DNA from: Aricia agestis
Lineage: Eukaryota; Arthropoda; Insecta; Lepidoptera; Lycaenidae
Assembly: GCF_905147365.1 (NCBI RefSeq)
Contig: NC_056406.1
Coordinates: forward strand, 7,046,501 to 7,110,500
DNA length: 64,000 bases
Direction: 5' to 3'
The position numbers were made by a program, and so were the translations under genes. The notes beneath the pieces were generated by a model. It was given only the letters and a program-made list of their open reading frames with translations. It did not search any database and was not told the origin of the DNA. Positions 10,501 to 21,410 of the stretch are shown here, piece by piece; position 1 is the first letter of the stretch, and the number at the start of each line of letters is the position of its first letter.

Positions 10501-12754
10501 GCGTTATAATTATTATTCTCTTGTTTTATTATTATCATCATCTTAAAGTATTTACCACAGCAGTTTCGTCGACCACAGCGGTGGGGTGTATGAACACGTC
10601 GGGCAGTATCACACAGGGTGCCTTATTCATTCTGCTCCTGTATAACTCCAGGTAGTGGCGGTTGGCGTAGATCGCCGAGCCCGCCGTCTTCACTTGCGAC
10701 CACCAGTTGGTTACCTAAGCAAACCACTTTGTTATTCAAAACAAAATCTTCAGGTTACATTACAATAATCCCATTTGTACACAAAAAAACTTTTTGGTTA
10801 GTCATTTTGTCAAAAAAAAAAGATTACTTTCAAACACGACATTAAGTATGTGGTTGTAGCACAATGATTAAAATCTTAACAAAGTGTTTTTTTTATTTTT
10901 ATTTATTCAAATTTTTTTGACAAGGCTTAAAAATGCACTTGGCATCTATGCCAGCCTCATAGTATTATTCAAAATTTAATAGATTAAACTATAATGCGAC
11001 CCTTCATTGACAATAGATAGACAAAGTGTTTTAATAAATATTAAATTTTTATCTAAAGGCAATGTTATGGCAGAAAATAGTTACATTGCTAGTCCCAGTA
11101 CTCATAGGGGATAAACGATAATAAAACATAGAAAAAGAACAGTACTCACTTGCAATGCATATAGTTTATTAGTTCCAGCCAGAGGTCCCAAAACATCTTG
11201 TTCCCAGGACATGTAGCCTGGGTGTGGGCTGCTTTGGCCATTGCTACTAAAAACAAATAATAATGTGTAATAGTTGACATTAATGTAAAAAAATTGCCTT
11301 AACACGTGGCTTTCAACTAAACAACAAATCGGCACTCTTTTATATTGTATTTTTTTTAGGTGGAGTATGGAGTGGAAGTAGTCAATTAAAGCAAGTCATG
11401 CTAACCTGTAAAATCCATCTTGCTTTCTCTGAAATGCTTCAGCCATTATCTGGAACACTTGTGTTGAACACACATACACACCACAGTTGATCAGTGTTGA
11501 CACATATGAGTTTGGTTTCTCTACGTAATGTGTGACTGATTTGGTCACTGGCTCTCGGACCATGCAGCCGTAGAAGACAGATTGTTGTCGAGTAGCTTCT
11601 GTTCCCATTATAGTGACCTACAACATAATATTTGAAAATTTAATCCTTCGCGGATTATTGGAAATGCTATTGTATTCTATTTTTGTTGTGATCACCGGTG
11701 CTCTTATGGGACTTGAAGGAATATTATGGTTATTTGTTTTACTTTTTTGTCTTATTTAAACAAAGCAATAAATAAGAGTCTGTAATATTAAGTTCATAAT
11801 AAAAAACTGATTTCATACCAAAGCATTGCTTCTTTCCTCGTGAAACTGCCACAACTCTTTCAGAGGAAAATCTGCACAAACATCACCATTCAATAGGAAG
11901 AAGGCACTAGGGCTGCCTGCACGAATCTGGTCTCTAAAGTGGTAAAGACCACCTCCTGTACCCAATGGTGTGAACTCTTGAAGGTATCTGAAATAAAATG
12001 CATTAAAATATTTAAATATTATTTGAAGTATCTAAATTTCATTTCCTTTCTTATAAAGTCTTTGGAGCAAAGAAGTTTGTTTATTACTTCAATTTTGAGG
12101 AATAATAGTCCAGAACTAAACGTAACATATTATAATATCATACCTAATAATAACTTGATATTCCTTCTGCATTTCACTAACAAATTGTGACATAGTAGTT
12201 GTAACATATGACCCAATAATTAGTATTTCCTTGCATTCTGGTAACTTGGCACATGCTTCTATATGGTGCTGTATCAGTGGTAACCCTGCTATTGGAAACA
12301 AGGGTTTGGGCGTGTCTAATGATAGTGGCCGAAACCTTGTACCTGAAAAATATTTAGTAAGTAATACAAGTAATTTTATGACATACTGTAATAACTTATT
12401 AATTTTCGAATGTATCCGTTTCTTCACGCTTAATATTTAAAGATTTAGGTAAGTATAGGTGACAAATATTTCAATCAAAATTCAAGAATCTTGGAAGGAT
12501 CTCATAGTGTGGAGAGTACTCAAGCTGCTTGAATGTTTAGTAGAAATAGTTGACCTAAATACACCCGTATACAATTTCGAGTGTATTTATACTGAAGTTT
12601 GCTCTTGTAGTGTAAACGTGGTTATATTAAATTCAGTATTTGTGATTGAGAAACATAGAAAATCTATTGAAGATAATGCCGGTGACGTAGACTGTTTAGA
12701 TATATTATTATTACCTTTTTGTGGGCCACCAATCAATATAACAGCCTTCAGCAT
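7584..12754 (-). CDS. Gmppa: Mannose-1-phosphate guanyltransferase alpha (GMPPA), 9 exons
   Basis: Coding exons (minus strand) are 12715-12754, 12144-12342, 11819-11987, 11406-11617, 11150-11246, 10556-10714, 9703-9823, 9025-9168 and 7584-7684. They join to 1242 nt, 413 residues plus stop; all introns are GT-AG and every phase closes. The protein starts MLKAVILIGGPQK. The nucleotidyltransferase signature GTRFRPLSLDTPKPLFP is encoded at the start of exon 2, GTGGGLYHFRDQ and LLNGDVCADFP in exon 3, and left-handed beta-helix hexapeptide repeats (IGPNVSIGAGVRVMAGVRV) in exon 7. The C-terminus is RSFKHEIIL, close to the RSFTNQIIL of vertebrate GMPPA. The length fits the family (about 420). GMPPA is the non-catalytic partner of GMPPB and acts as a GDP-mannose sensor tuning cytosolic GDP-mannose synthesis for glycosylation. 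The introns carry MITEs and SINE pieces, but no exon is damaged, so the gene looks functional. Confidence 0.96.
7755..8190 (+). repeat. Dispersed repeat G (GGCCAAGTGCGAGTCGG family)
   Basis: It lies in Gmppa intron 8. It begins near ATCAAGTGCGAGTCGGACAC, has an internal CAGACGGACAGACATCGAAG run and ends GGGTACGGAACCCTAAAAA. Other copies are at 28330-28789, 58408-58710 (left part only) and 60855-61408 (minus strand), and a 5' scrap at 253. The internal TGTATGGGAG...CCCTTAA block occurs twice. It has no coding capacity. The class is uncertain; both ends carry AGGGTTCCGTA-like sequence. Confidence 0.6.
8500..8956. repeat. Intronic repeat with GAACGCGTTC palindromes
   Basis: Within Gmppa intron 8, the palindrome GAACGCGTTC recurs at about 8527, 8837 and 8914, with variants GAACGGGTT (about 8777) and GAACCGGTTC (about 8899). 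The right edge reads GGTGAAATCGCCCCTAA. It is probably a degraded DNA transposon with subterminal palindromic repeats. The left edge is not resolved. Confidence 0.4.
9189..9328. mobile_element. Short MITE with GGGCCTGTTTCA ends
   Basis: The inverted ends GGGCCTGTTTCA and TGAAACAGGCCC bound 140 bp in Gmppa intron 7, next to TTAA on the left and CTAA on the right. It is non-coding. It ends 20 bp from the exon 8 acceptor, which stays intact. Confidence 0.65.
9940..10205. repeat. Imperfect inverted repeats in Gmppa intron 6
   Basis: The segments CCTAATATTTGATCTATCTC and GAGATAGATTGAATATTGGG (about 10024-10165) are inverted, and CCAATATTCAATCTAT repeats once more at about 10179. A second small palindrome (GAGTATATCCAGATATACTC) lies at about 9967-9986. 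It is likely a decayed hairpin element. Confidence 0.4.
10435..10530 (+). mobile_element. SINE-A, 3' fragment
   Basis: It matches the last ~90 bp of the tRNA-headed SINE at 48404: AATGAAACCAGCCACCGTCAC followed by an AATTATTATT-type tail. It lies in Gmppa intron 6 and lacks the tRNA-like head. Confidence 0.55.
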
Positions 12755-13340
12755 GGTGCGTATTTGATAATATTCAAGTTAAATCACAATACTTCGATTA
12801 ATAGAAAAATGGAAAATAATAGAAATACAATACGAAAACATACACAAACAACCTTAAAATTGATACACGTCAACTAACAAGTGACAACTGACAAGTGACA
12901 AGTGACAACTGACAAATGACAACTGACAAGTGTCAGAGACAAATGACATTTTTTTTCTTATTATGGCACTTCGGCTATATAACAATGGCCAGTATCAAGT
13001 ATTATAAATGGCGGGAAAATAGTATTGTTGCATACAATTTTCAGCATCGTTTCTTTATATCGTCAGTTCAAAAGTCTAGTCAAAGTCGAAGTAAAAAGTC
13101 AATACAGTCAATGAGTCAAGTCAGTCGATTCAGTAAAGTGGTAGACGCTTTACTGAAACTTTCGATAGAGTTTTGGAGGGAACACAATATAACTCGTTTC
13201 TGGATATTGCATCTAATGGTTAATATCGTACCAATATTACACATTAAAAACCCCATTCATAACACAATTTAAGGAAAATAATACAAAACACAACATCACT
13301 CTTTCACATTCCCGACAAAACTCCAAAATGGATTTTTCTT
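12755..13340. promoter_or_regulatory. Upstream region of Gmppa with TGACA/TGTCA cluster
   Basis: This region is upstream of the Gmppa start codon (on the minus strand). At about 12880-12952 there are about nine near-tandem copies of TGACA-type pentamers (GTGACAACTGACAAGTGACA and relatives). A second run of AGTCAA/GTCAGT motifs lies at about 13070-13130. No TATA box was identified. A promoter role is inferred from position only. An open frame at 12916-13272 is not accepted as a gene. Confidence 0.35.
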
Positions 13341-13344
13341 AAAA

Positions 13345-14597
13345 AAAAAAAAATCAAAATCAAAATCATTTTATTTGCTTAGGAATATGGTACAATAAGG
13401 TGTTAGCTTTTTCATTTTCCACATATTCTACTACAATGAGTGTGCAAATATTATTACCAGATACTAAGGTTAATGTATTACCAAGTCGTATGTATTACCA
13501 AGATTTATTATATAGAAATAGAAATGTCGATACTTAATTAATTATTGATTTATTACATTACAATAGATAGGTGCATTTTATAATTTGTCAAATAATTTTT
13601 CAGAGATATATATATCACACGTTAATTTTGTTTAAATTAACTCATTCATAATATTTTGTCATCGAAGAATTCATTTACTGAATAATACATTTTGTTTAGA
13701 AGCCAGATGTATAGTTTATTTTTATATTGTTTTATGGTCATCTCTTTAAAGCAGTTAGGTAATTTGTTATAGATCCGAACTGCCATACAATACGCGTTTT
13801 TACTACAAATGTTGAGTCTTTGGTCAGGTATAACAAGTTTATGTTTATCTCTACTACTTTTTGTTGCTAAGTTAATTTTTTTAGTAAAGAAGCGATCTAG
13901 ATTGTTCTGCACAAAAACACCAACGTCAAAAATATACTGACAAGGCAGCGGCAGTATTTTAAATTTTTTGAACAACGGCTTACATGTTTCAAAATATTTA
14001 GCGCTCGATATACATCTGATACATTTCTTTTGTATTTTGAAGACTCTGTGCATGTCTACGGAGTTGCCCCATATAACGAGACCATAGCGAAGAACAGAGG
14101 CAACATGCCCATGATACGCTATGGTTGCTGCTTGAACAGACACTGTGTGTTTTAGATTGAATAGAACGAACATATACTTTTCCAATTTAATACAAATTTT
14201 ATCGATATGTTCCTTCCATGTGCATAAATAATCCACAGTTAGGCCTAAAAATTCAGTCGATTCTGTCTCTTGTATTTCAACGTCACCGAAATTTACTTTT
14301 AATTTATAGTTTGTATTTTGTTTACGAGTATGGAAGTGAACTAGTTTTGTTTTATTTAAATTCATTTGTAAGTTGTTATTTTTTAGCCAATTTGATGCAC
14401 ACCGCAGAGTTTTAGTTATTTCGCTTTTGATGTCACTTTCTTTAGTTCCCCTGATAAGAATAGTAGTATCATCCGCAAATAAAATAGTTTCATGTTCGAT
14501 TTCATCTGGCAAATCATTTATGTATTCCAAAAATTTCTTTTCAATAAACATATTGTACATTGCACAGAGTATTAATAATGAAGATGGAGCAGCTACT
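13345..14597 (-). mobile_element. 5'-truncated CR1-like LINE with reverse transcriptase frame
   Basis: On the minus strand an open frame of 304 codons (13646-14560) encodes the C-terminal half of a non-LTR reverse transcriptase. YINDLP is followed by the catalytic FADDTTI motif and a thumb region with TEFLGLTVD and HIDKICIKL. The N-terminal palm and the endonuclease are absent, so the copy is dead. The 3' end carries AATAAAATGATTTTGATTTTG, a short-repeat tail rather than poly(A), as in CR1-type LINEs. The frame has no stops, suggesting fairly recent insertion. The clade (CR1 or a neighbour) is tentative. Confidence 0.8.
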
Positions 14598-15414
14598 TAA
14601 AAGGTTGTCCTTATATTCACGCCTCGGTCCACCCGAATAGTGGGGCTAGGTGACTTTTGTTAAAGAGAGTGTAAATCTATAATAGTACCTACCTATATTA
14701 GGAATTATCGATAGTCGAAAGCATGAAATCAGTCGGCAGTCGGCACTCGGCGACTATAATTATGGCAAATTATCTTCGTCGTGGCTGAAATTATGCAACT
14801 GCACTTTCATGCATAAAAAATGAGAAGTAATTAATTGCGTACGCCGCGTAATTTTAAACACAAATTGGCAGCGAGTTTTATTATGTATCTGCAAAATAAA
14901 CAGTCACTCGGCAGAATAATTACTTGGTCAGCAAGATTATACATTCGGACAGCAGAGAAAACATTTCTATGTTTTATTTCATTTCATTATTAATGAAAAG
15001 ACTTAACAGAAGGCCTGCTTACCACGGATACCGAGCGGGGGACGGGGGGGGTGCAGCCCCCCCGAAATGGGGCTCGGGGGGCGCAGCCTTCCACCAAAAC
15101 AATAACAAACACAATCCAGAAAGTCCAAAAGTAGGTTAGGTTAGGTTAGAACAAAATCAAACACAATCCAATTTTAGCGGCACTAAAATGATTTTTTTGC
15201 TTATTCTCTGAGTGCTTATCAAAATTTAATTAGGTATAGGCCACTCATTGCAGCTTTGATAAAATATACTCAGCTGTAAAAAAAATTTTAGGTACTGCTG
15301 TTCAGAACAAAAACTTCTATTTAACCTCAGTAAAGGGATGTTAGAAGAAAGTAAACGATATGTTTGATTTTTAGAAGACAAAGTAAATTATATACTATTT
15401 AATCTTATTATATA
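14598..15414. other. Gene-free stretch with GGTTA repeat and GC-rich hairpin
   Basis: At about 15035-15085 is a G/C-run segment (CGGGGGACGGGGGGG, then GCAGCCCCCCCG) that can fold back. At 15131-15150 is a GGTTAGGTTAGGTTAGA run, the insect telomere pentamer in three copies; such short runs are also found internally, so no telomeric meaning is claimed. No gene is seen. Confidence 0.5.
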
Positions 15415-15418
15415 TAGT

Positions 15419-15655
15419 TGTCCAATCACGCAAGTTCCACGTGCATTGGAACGGAGCGAGGGGAAGGCGGGACGGAGGCGCGGATCGCGGGACGCGGGGG
15501 CGCCCGCGCAACACCGGCCGGCGACCGGCACTCTTCGAGGACAATGGCTACTGTCGACACCCATGTCGCGTCTAATAATTAATATTGTACAAGTCTTGGT
15601 TCTTTAATACACCAGTTTATTTGTTACAGTCCACTTTTATTTGAGACCCTTAACA
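15419..15655. mobile_element. Probable solo LTR
   Basis: It starts TGTCCAATCACG and ends CCCTTAACA, and both flanks are TAGT (15415-15418 and 15656-15659). It contains a GC-rich core (CGGGACGCGGGGGCGCCCGC) followed by an AT-rich right part ending in ACAGTCCACTTTTATTTGAG. The TG...CA termini, a 4-bp duplication and a 237-bp length fit a single LTR left by recombination of a Gypsy-type element. No internal domain is next to it. Confidence 0.55.
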
Positions 15656-16555
15656 TAGTATAATAATATATAAATATAAATAAAATACCTATATAAATAA
15701 ATTTTAAGTCAATGACACATGTGACACATCACACATGTATCATTGACTTAAAGACAGAGTTGCTAACTTAAAAATCAACTTAAGTACCTACGAAATTAAA
15801 AAGCAGAAGATATCGTTTTTGATACAATTTCGATATTGGATATTTGATATCGATATATCGTAACAAAACATATCGCCCAAAAATATCGATATATCGATAT
15901 TTTTCGACAAGCCTATAACGAGTTGGTCGTTAGTCTTGAAAGCGCATTAGCGGCTAACCGAACTGAGACTAGAGGTACCTAAGTACAAGAATTGAACTCC
16001 TGGAGCGCAATATGAACGCGATCTGACCTTTAACGATAAGTCAGCTGAGCTGGAGACCGCACGCTGGTTCAACAGAAAGAGTGCATTAATATTATGCCAT
16101 ACAAGAAACTTTCGTTCCCACATAATAATAATATTTAAATGATTTTTATATTCGTTTTATTCAATCAATTAATTATTAGTACAAGTTTTTGAAACAGTGA
16201 TTTTTATGAAAACCTAAAGTTTATGTAGTAAGTTTCGTTTGTAACGACTAATAACTTATTATTAGTCGTTTCATAAAACGCACAGAACTACTGATCCAGT
16301 TGTTACTGAGAAAAGTAATTACAAAACAAAGTTATGGCAGCAATTAATCAAGCTCTCAGTTGCGACATGTATCGGCAAGTTGCCACAAGTTGCCAACAAC
16401 GCCCAGATTGAGTTAAATGTGTATTGAGAGCAAGTTGTTCCTAATAGTTTTACTATAATTACTCGCTACGAAATGAAAGGACTTGCTAGAATGTTGAAAT
16501 ACCTATAACAAACAGCTATTTAGGTCTAAAATCTAGATAGACCATAATTTTAAGT
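15656..16555. other. Gene-free stretch with hairpins and ATCGAT cluster
   Basis: A hairpin at about 15706-15753 has arms AAGTCAATGACACATGTG and CACATGTATCATTGACTT. At about 15805-15905, repeated ATATCGATAT/TATCGATA motifs form a palindromic cluster; TATCGATA is the core of the insect DREF site, but no gene start is near. A second palindrome (ACGACTAATAACTTATTATTAGTCGT) spans about 16246-16271. No gene is seen. Confidence 0.5.
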
Positions 16556-16559
16556 GACC

Positions 16560-17510
16560 ATATATATGTATTTTGAACCGATGGAGTATTTTGAACAATC
16601 TGCTGTTCAATATGAGCAAATGTACTGTAATGACATATGGAAGGAAGTTACGACCTCTTGTATTTAATTACACAATGGATGGACATCCCTTGACTCGAGT
16701 CCACAACACAAAAGACTTAGGGGTATACTTCGATAAAACCCTTACATTTAAAGACCATATTGCTGCTATTGCTAAAGATAGTTATAAACGCTTAGGATTT
16801 GTTCTCCGAAATGTTAGGGACTTTAAAAATCCCAAAGTAATTAAGTTACTGTATAACACATTAGTACGCAGTAAATTAGAAACGGATGCTTGTGTTTGGA
16901 GCCCTCATACAAGCGCATCAACACTGATGCTTGAAAAAGTACAGAAAACTTTTCTCAGATTTCTGTACAAAAGAGTTAATGGATATTATCCTTATATGTA
17001 CCCCACTAACTTCCTTTTAGGTACCCTAGGATATCACTCACTAGAGGTCAGGAGGGGTGTGGACCTCGTTCTAATAATTTAAAAGCTCTTCGTGGAATTA
17101 TAGACTGTTCGGAACTTCACACCCTCGTTTGTCGTTTGTTCGTGCCCGACAATTATCGCAGGCACCGCTCTTGCCGTCGGCCCAAACTATTTGCCTTACC
17201 TATATGTAATTCTGTCGCGAGAGCCGAGTCCCCACTGTGTCGTGGGTTAGACGTGCTCAACGCTCTCCTGTCTGCCAACCCCGAGTGTGACATTTTTGCT
17301 GATAAGTGGACGGAAATAAGGAAAGTATGTGTGAAATTCTGTGAGGGAAAGTATGAAAGAGCTTCTACCGTTGTCTATTAGTTAAGTTATTATTATTAGT
17401 TTTTAATTACTATCAATGTGTATTATTATTGTGTAAGTTTTAGGTTAATTAATGTAATTGGGGTCACCCGTTTTAATTAACTGTAAATAAATAAATAAAT
17501 AAATAAATGT
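16560..17510 (+). mobile_element. 5'-truncated Jockey/CR1-type LINE, frameshifted
   Basis: Frame 16573-17082 encodes the C-terminal part of a non-LTR reverse transcriptase (TKDLGVYFDKTLTFKDHI, then LLYNTLVRSKLE and ACVWSPHTS). A one-base frameshift near 17079 moves the rest into frame 17083-17381 (ALRGIIDCSELHTLVCRLF, then DNYRRHRS). The catalytic palm is missing. The 3' end is a (TAAA)n tail at about 17487-17508. It is a dead copy. Confidence 0.8.
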
Positions 17511-17560
17511 ACTAAATATTTTTAAATACATTGATTACTTATATAATTATACTTATTATA

Positions 17561-18342
17561 CAGTTGACCCGCGTTAATACGATAAACGTTTTGCACGGCG
17601 GTCTCGCATTAGCGGATTTGTCCGATTATAGAGTACTCCATACATTTTTACACATTACAATACCTTAAAATCATAATGTTAAGAGGATACCACAGCAGCT
17701 AGAGAAATGAAAAAAAAGTACGTGTAATATCTATAGCTGACTCCCTTACCTCAAGCCTATACCGCAGAACGCGATAGAGACAACTGCAGAAAATCCAGAA
17801 AATCAACGATTCGTTGTCCCCTGATTCCTTCTCCAAAACTTAACCGATTTAAGTACTTTTTTCATTAAAGATTAAAAAAAGGCTTGAGCTGTGTTCCTAT
17901 GTTTTGCTTTTTTTGTATAATCTATCCAAATCTGTTTTCTGGACGTTTGAACACAGTGGAAAATCTGGCCATTTTTTTGGGTTTTTGAACGTTCATATCT
18001 TATTTAATAATTAAATTATGAAAAAAAGGAAAACATAGGGACATTGTATTAGTGGCCGTAGATATTCAGGAAAAAAATTATAACTCTACTAGCATTATCC
18101 AGGGAGGAAACAGGGGACAGCGTTTGTATGGGAAAAATGGCGGTGTGGAATCCTCTTAAGGTTTTGTCTCAACTACAAATATTTTTTCTAAAGCTAGGTA
18201 CCTAGTATGAGCAAGCTGTAACCGTAACCGTTGCATGCATTGTAACAAAAAAAAAGATTGGCCAAAATAATGGTTATTAGTCATATTGTCGGATTACAAG
18301 AGACGCCGGATTAGACAGGGCCGGATTAGCGGGGGTTTACTG
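17561..18342. mobile_element. Pogo/Tigger-like MITE
   Basis: TA lies on both sides. The ends are CAGTTGACCCGCGTTAA and, read inward from the right, CAGTAAACCCCCGCTAATCC. CAG-initial ends with TA duplication are typical of the Tc1/mariner-related pogo/Tigger group. The only content beyond about 300 bp of its own sequence is the nested TTAA element at 17683. There is no transposase. Confidence 0.65.
17683..18155. mobile_element. Nested TTAA MITE (inverted relative of 6822-7306)
   Basis: TTAA at 17679-17682 and 18156-18159 flanks ends GAGGATACCACAGC and TGTGGAATCCTC. Internal matches to 6822-7306 run in the opposite orientation. It inserted into the pogo-like element, so it is younger than its host. 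Confidence 0.72.
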
Positions 18343-18430
18343 TAATTAAATATGGCTATTATTACTTTGTTCTCCATTCTTTACTTATTAAATTTGACAT
18401 CGATTTGTTCTTTAAAAAATATTATTCACT

Positions 18431-18540
18431 GCCGCACACAGAGTGGAACATTAATTACTTAAATGCTACGAATAATAAAATTATTCGTAGCTTAAATGTA
18501 ATTAATTCAAAATGTTGACATAAGCGATAAGCCCCACACA
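18431..18540. repeat. Palindromic repeat
   Basis: The arms ATTAATTACTTAAATGCTACG and CGTAGCTTAAATGTAATTAAT form a near-perfect stem at about 18450-18508. The left flank CTGCCGCACACAGAG recurs near 5818 and, inverted, at 7313-7333, so this is part of a dispersed hairpin family. Just right of it (18600-18715) are several CTACGA/TCGTAG words with no further structure. Confidence 0.45.
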
Positions 18541-19225
18541 TTATCTGTCAAACTCTTCATTAAATTGAAGGTTGATCGTAATTAAATGTCTCTGAGTACG
18601 ACGCGCGGCGGTAAGACTTGAGCCCCTTGCTACGACACATGTTTCTCGTAGCACGCTACGAGATGCTACGAGCGTTCCCGCTACGGCCCGCCTGCCGCAG
18701 CTTGCTACGAACTTATATAATAACAAGTATCAAAATATTTCATAACAAAATATTTAATTATGTATTTTTATTAGTTTTTATCATAAGCAGATACCTCTAT
18801 ACAATGTGTCCCGACACCGGTGTCCGATCCTTTAATGTCATGATCTATGGCATATTTTATCGACAAATTGGCTCTAAAATTTTTTCTCTCTCTCACGGTT
18901 GTAAAATGGCAGCCATTTTAATTTTTCTCGGGCTTTCACACTTATCTGTCCAGTACTTCACATGGTAAATATTATATGAAGATAATAAAGGTCTCATTTG
19001 ATAGCTGAATTTGTGGACTACGCTTATATAGGCAATATGTTATAAATTTAGTGGAATTAAACATTGAAAAACCCAAGTCTAAGAAAAAAAAAGTGTATTT
19101 TTTATTAATAGCTTTTTTGGAAAATCTAGCACATTAAACTGGTCCTTTTTTATTTCAAATAGATAGAGGAAGTTTTCATCTTCTAAAATTATTTTACTTT
19201 AATGCTCTAAGTCAGATAGTTTAGA

Positions 19226-19443
19226 ATTTATAACGATTTTCTTATGATGAGGTGGTCAGATTAGTATGAAGCCAGAGGAAATTTTTTTTTTTTAAAGTTG
19301 GAGAAAAAAATTTTGAACTCATGATGTATGGCTTATATTAGTGATAAATTGGCCTTCAAATTATTTTTTTCTCCATCTTTAAAAAAAAAAATTCTCTGGC
19401 TTCATACTAATCTGACCACCTCATCATAAGAAAATCGTTATAG
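19226..19443. repeat. Long hairpin inside foldback
   Basis: The arms (ATAACGATTTTCTTATGATG and CATCATAAGAAAATCGTTAT) extend over about 90 bp each. The loop includes CTATGGC/GATAAATTGGCC words also found in the large arms, so it is related to the enclosing foldback family. Confidence 0.6.
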
Positions 19444-19461
19444 TTTAACGTTGTTAGTGGC

Positions 19462-19917
19462 GGCCGAAAAGGAAGATCTTCCGACCGAGCGAGATAGCAT
19501 GCTCGGTCAGGCCGAAGCCCACTGACGTCATTTCAGACGTTGTATACATCGTGCCGTTCTCCGAAACTTCGATAGCGTGATGCAGGAATGTTAGGCGAAT
19601 TGTGGGTACCGCCATATCACTTCCCCCCCGAAGACCTGTGGTATTCTTCGATGCGCTTGTGTTGTCAGGTGTGGGCCGAAGCTACGCGTGCAATGACCAG
19701 GAGAGGGACCCCGTGCTCTGCTTGCTGACCGGTCGTTGTAGCCTATGGCTGCCCCGTTCAAGCCAGACGCGGGTTCGACCGGCGCGGACCTCCAACGCGG
19801 CTTATGGTCGAGGCAACCCGGTTATGCTTGATGTCTGCTGACGTGGTGCGGAGGGGCGGGGAGTGTTGATGATGATTAATGTCCAGAAGGATGCGTGTTC
19901 TTGTCGGTGGTCACCAA
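19462..19917 (+). mobile_element. Chimeric retroposon with 18-bp target duplication
   Basis: An exact 18-bp direct repeat (TTTAACGTTGTTAGTGGC) sits at 19444-19461 and 19918-19935. The 456-bp insert has two unlike parts. The first ~155 bp is nearly identical to 22546-22700, including GCATGCTCGGTCAGGCCGAAG and a TGACGTCA site. The remainder is GC-richer and looks like a LINE 3' region ending GGTGGTCACCAA, without poly(A). A long duplication and a two-part body suggest target-primed reverse transcription with template switching. Confidence 0.6.
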
Positions 19918-19935
19918 TTTAACGTTGTTAGTGGC

Positions 19936-19961
19936 CATAGACTTAATATATACTGTCGTAA
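19936..19961 (+). repeat. Micro-palindrome unit, left part only
   Basis: This starts CATAGACTTAATATATACTG, matching the left half of the 33-41 bp palindromic inserts at 25610, 36098 and 42089. The right half and the target duplication are not present. Confidence 0.5.
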
Positions 19962-20454
19962 AGACCACCTGACAACCCGAAAATGCGTGACCATTTTCGA
20001 TCTGTCAATGTGTGCGTGTGCTAGTGATGTATATTTTACTATCGATAGTATAGTATTTTGCTATCGATAGCATAGTCCGTTCGAGTTATTTTACCTGAGT
20101 TTCTATAAGAAATAAATAATATGCAACTTTGACAGATTTGTATTTCAAATTAGGTATCATAAATTTTAATTGGCAAAAAAAGGTGACTATTGAAAAGTAG
20201 ATACACATTTTCTTTTGGAATGATTTTTGAATCGTCGGATATGTTACGAGTATGACATGAGGTTCTTATAGGGGTAAATAATATACACATAACACATTAT
20301 AAAGTTACTTATTTATTACTCAGGTAAAATCTATCTGGTAAATCAGTCCTTACATTGAAAGAAAACGTTGAAAGTAAACAACACACATAGTATATTATAT
20401 TTTATTCTTAAATTAAATACATATCATAAAATATCATAATATTTTTTATTATAA

Positions 20455-20740
20455 TTATTTTTAACCGACTTCCAAACAGGAGGAGTCTAGCCGTTCGGCT
20501 GTGGATATATTTTTTATGTATGTTCAACGATTACTCCGCCGTTTATGAACCGATTTTCAAATTTTTTCTTTTGTTGTACATTGTATTGTTCCGAGTAGGT
20601 ATCATGTTCACAAAAGTCTGGTGATGGAAACCATGAGAAATCGAGGTGACTCCTTGATATTCAAATGGGAACATATTATGGTCCCAGAAAATGTTCAAAA
20701 TCTTTCTATTATAATACATTTGAAAAAGTAGTCAAAGAAT
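20455..20740 (+). repeat. Dispersed repeat H (AACCGACTTCCAA family), copy 1
   Basis: It contains TTTTAACCGACTTCCAAACA, TCAACGATTACTCCGCCGTT and ACCGATTTTCAAATTTTTTC blocks. Related copies are at 43348-43570 (plus) and about 47690-48385 (minus, two copies). It is non-coding and the class is unresolved. Confidence 0.5.
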
Positions 20741-20834
20741 GTTTTGTTCCAAAGCCTATTATAAGGTCAATGATTTCATAAACGATGGCACATCTTGGGA
20801 GTAGAATGCTGAATTACTGCTTGCAAGGCTACTT

Positions 20835-21092
20835 CTACATGACTTACAATTATTATGTATCTATCTATGTTTACATTGTATAATTTTTAGTTACAGCATT
20901 GTAAATTTTATTTTAAAAGATTATTTTTTTTCTCACTTTTTTTGGTAAAAAGTAGGCCCCGTGCGAGTTTCTTACGCCGGTTCTTCTCGTCGGCTTAGTT
21001 CCCGAACCTGTGGTAGGCACCATGTATTCTGAAAATATATTTTATTTTAGATTTGTTCAGAAATAAAGCAATTTTGATTTTGATTTTTTAAA
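20835..21092 (+). mobile_element. LINE 3' end (CR1/L2-like tail)
   Basis: It carries GTGCGAGTTTCTTACGCCGG, TTCTTCTCGTCGGC and a GATTTTGATTTT tail like that of the LINE at 13345. This is the typical 3' end of a 5'-truncated LINE. No coding sequence remains. Confidence 0.6.
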
Positions 21093-21149
21093 ACACCAAC
21101 TGTAGGTATAGAAAACCTTAAGGACAGCTAAAAAGGGTAAAATTATCAT

Positions 21150-21410
21150 TTTTTAAACAAAAAATTAAAACCGACTTCCAAGGTAATGACAATTCTTATT
21201 CTGTACTCAGTATTAATTCTGTTCTCAATCTTCATTATTTTGCAATCGGTACCAGCTAACCTAATCGCCAGTTCTCTGACAGAATAGGTATAACTGCAAC
21301 TTATATACTTAGGACTGGTACTGACTTCAAAATTATGAAGATTGAGTACAGAATAAGGAATATTTAATACTTTTAGTTCATTAAAGTATAATCTTAAATG
21401 AACTAAAAAG
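21150..21410. repeat. Hairpin MITE, AAAACCGACTTCCAAGG family
   Basis: The left part starts AACAAAAAATTAAAACCGAC; the centre has CGGTACCAGCTAA and the inverted GGACTGGTACTGAC. A fuller, nearly perfect copy is at 47051-47446. Here the right arm has decayed. Confidence 0.5.

Noticed and set aside
12231..12767. Two plus-strand frames opposite Gmppa exons 1-2 (12231-12440 and 12459-12767)
   Set aside because: They are antisense shadows of exon 2 and intron 1; the minus-strand reading is clearly the gene.
12916..13272. 118-codon plus-strand frame upstream of Gmppa
   Set aside because: It begins in the TGACA repeat, contains AGTCAA repeats, has no recognisable motif and no splice partner. Its position fits the Gmppa promoter better.
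15131..15150. TTAGG-type telomeric repeat
   Set aside because: Only three tandem units, inside ordinary repeat-rich DNA; too short to call a telomere or interstitial array.
18541..18726. 61-codon minus frame with Arg/Ala-rich start
   Set aside because: It translates repeated CTACGA words; no motif was recognised.
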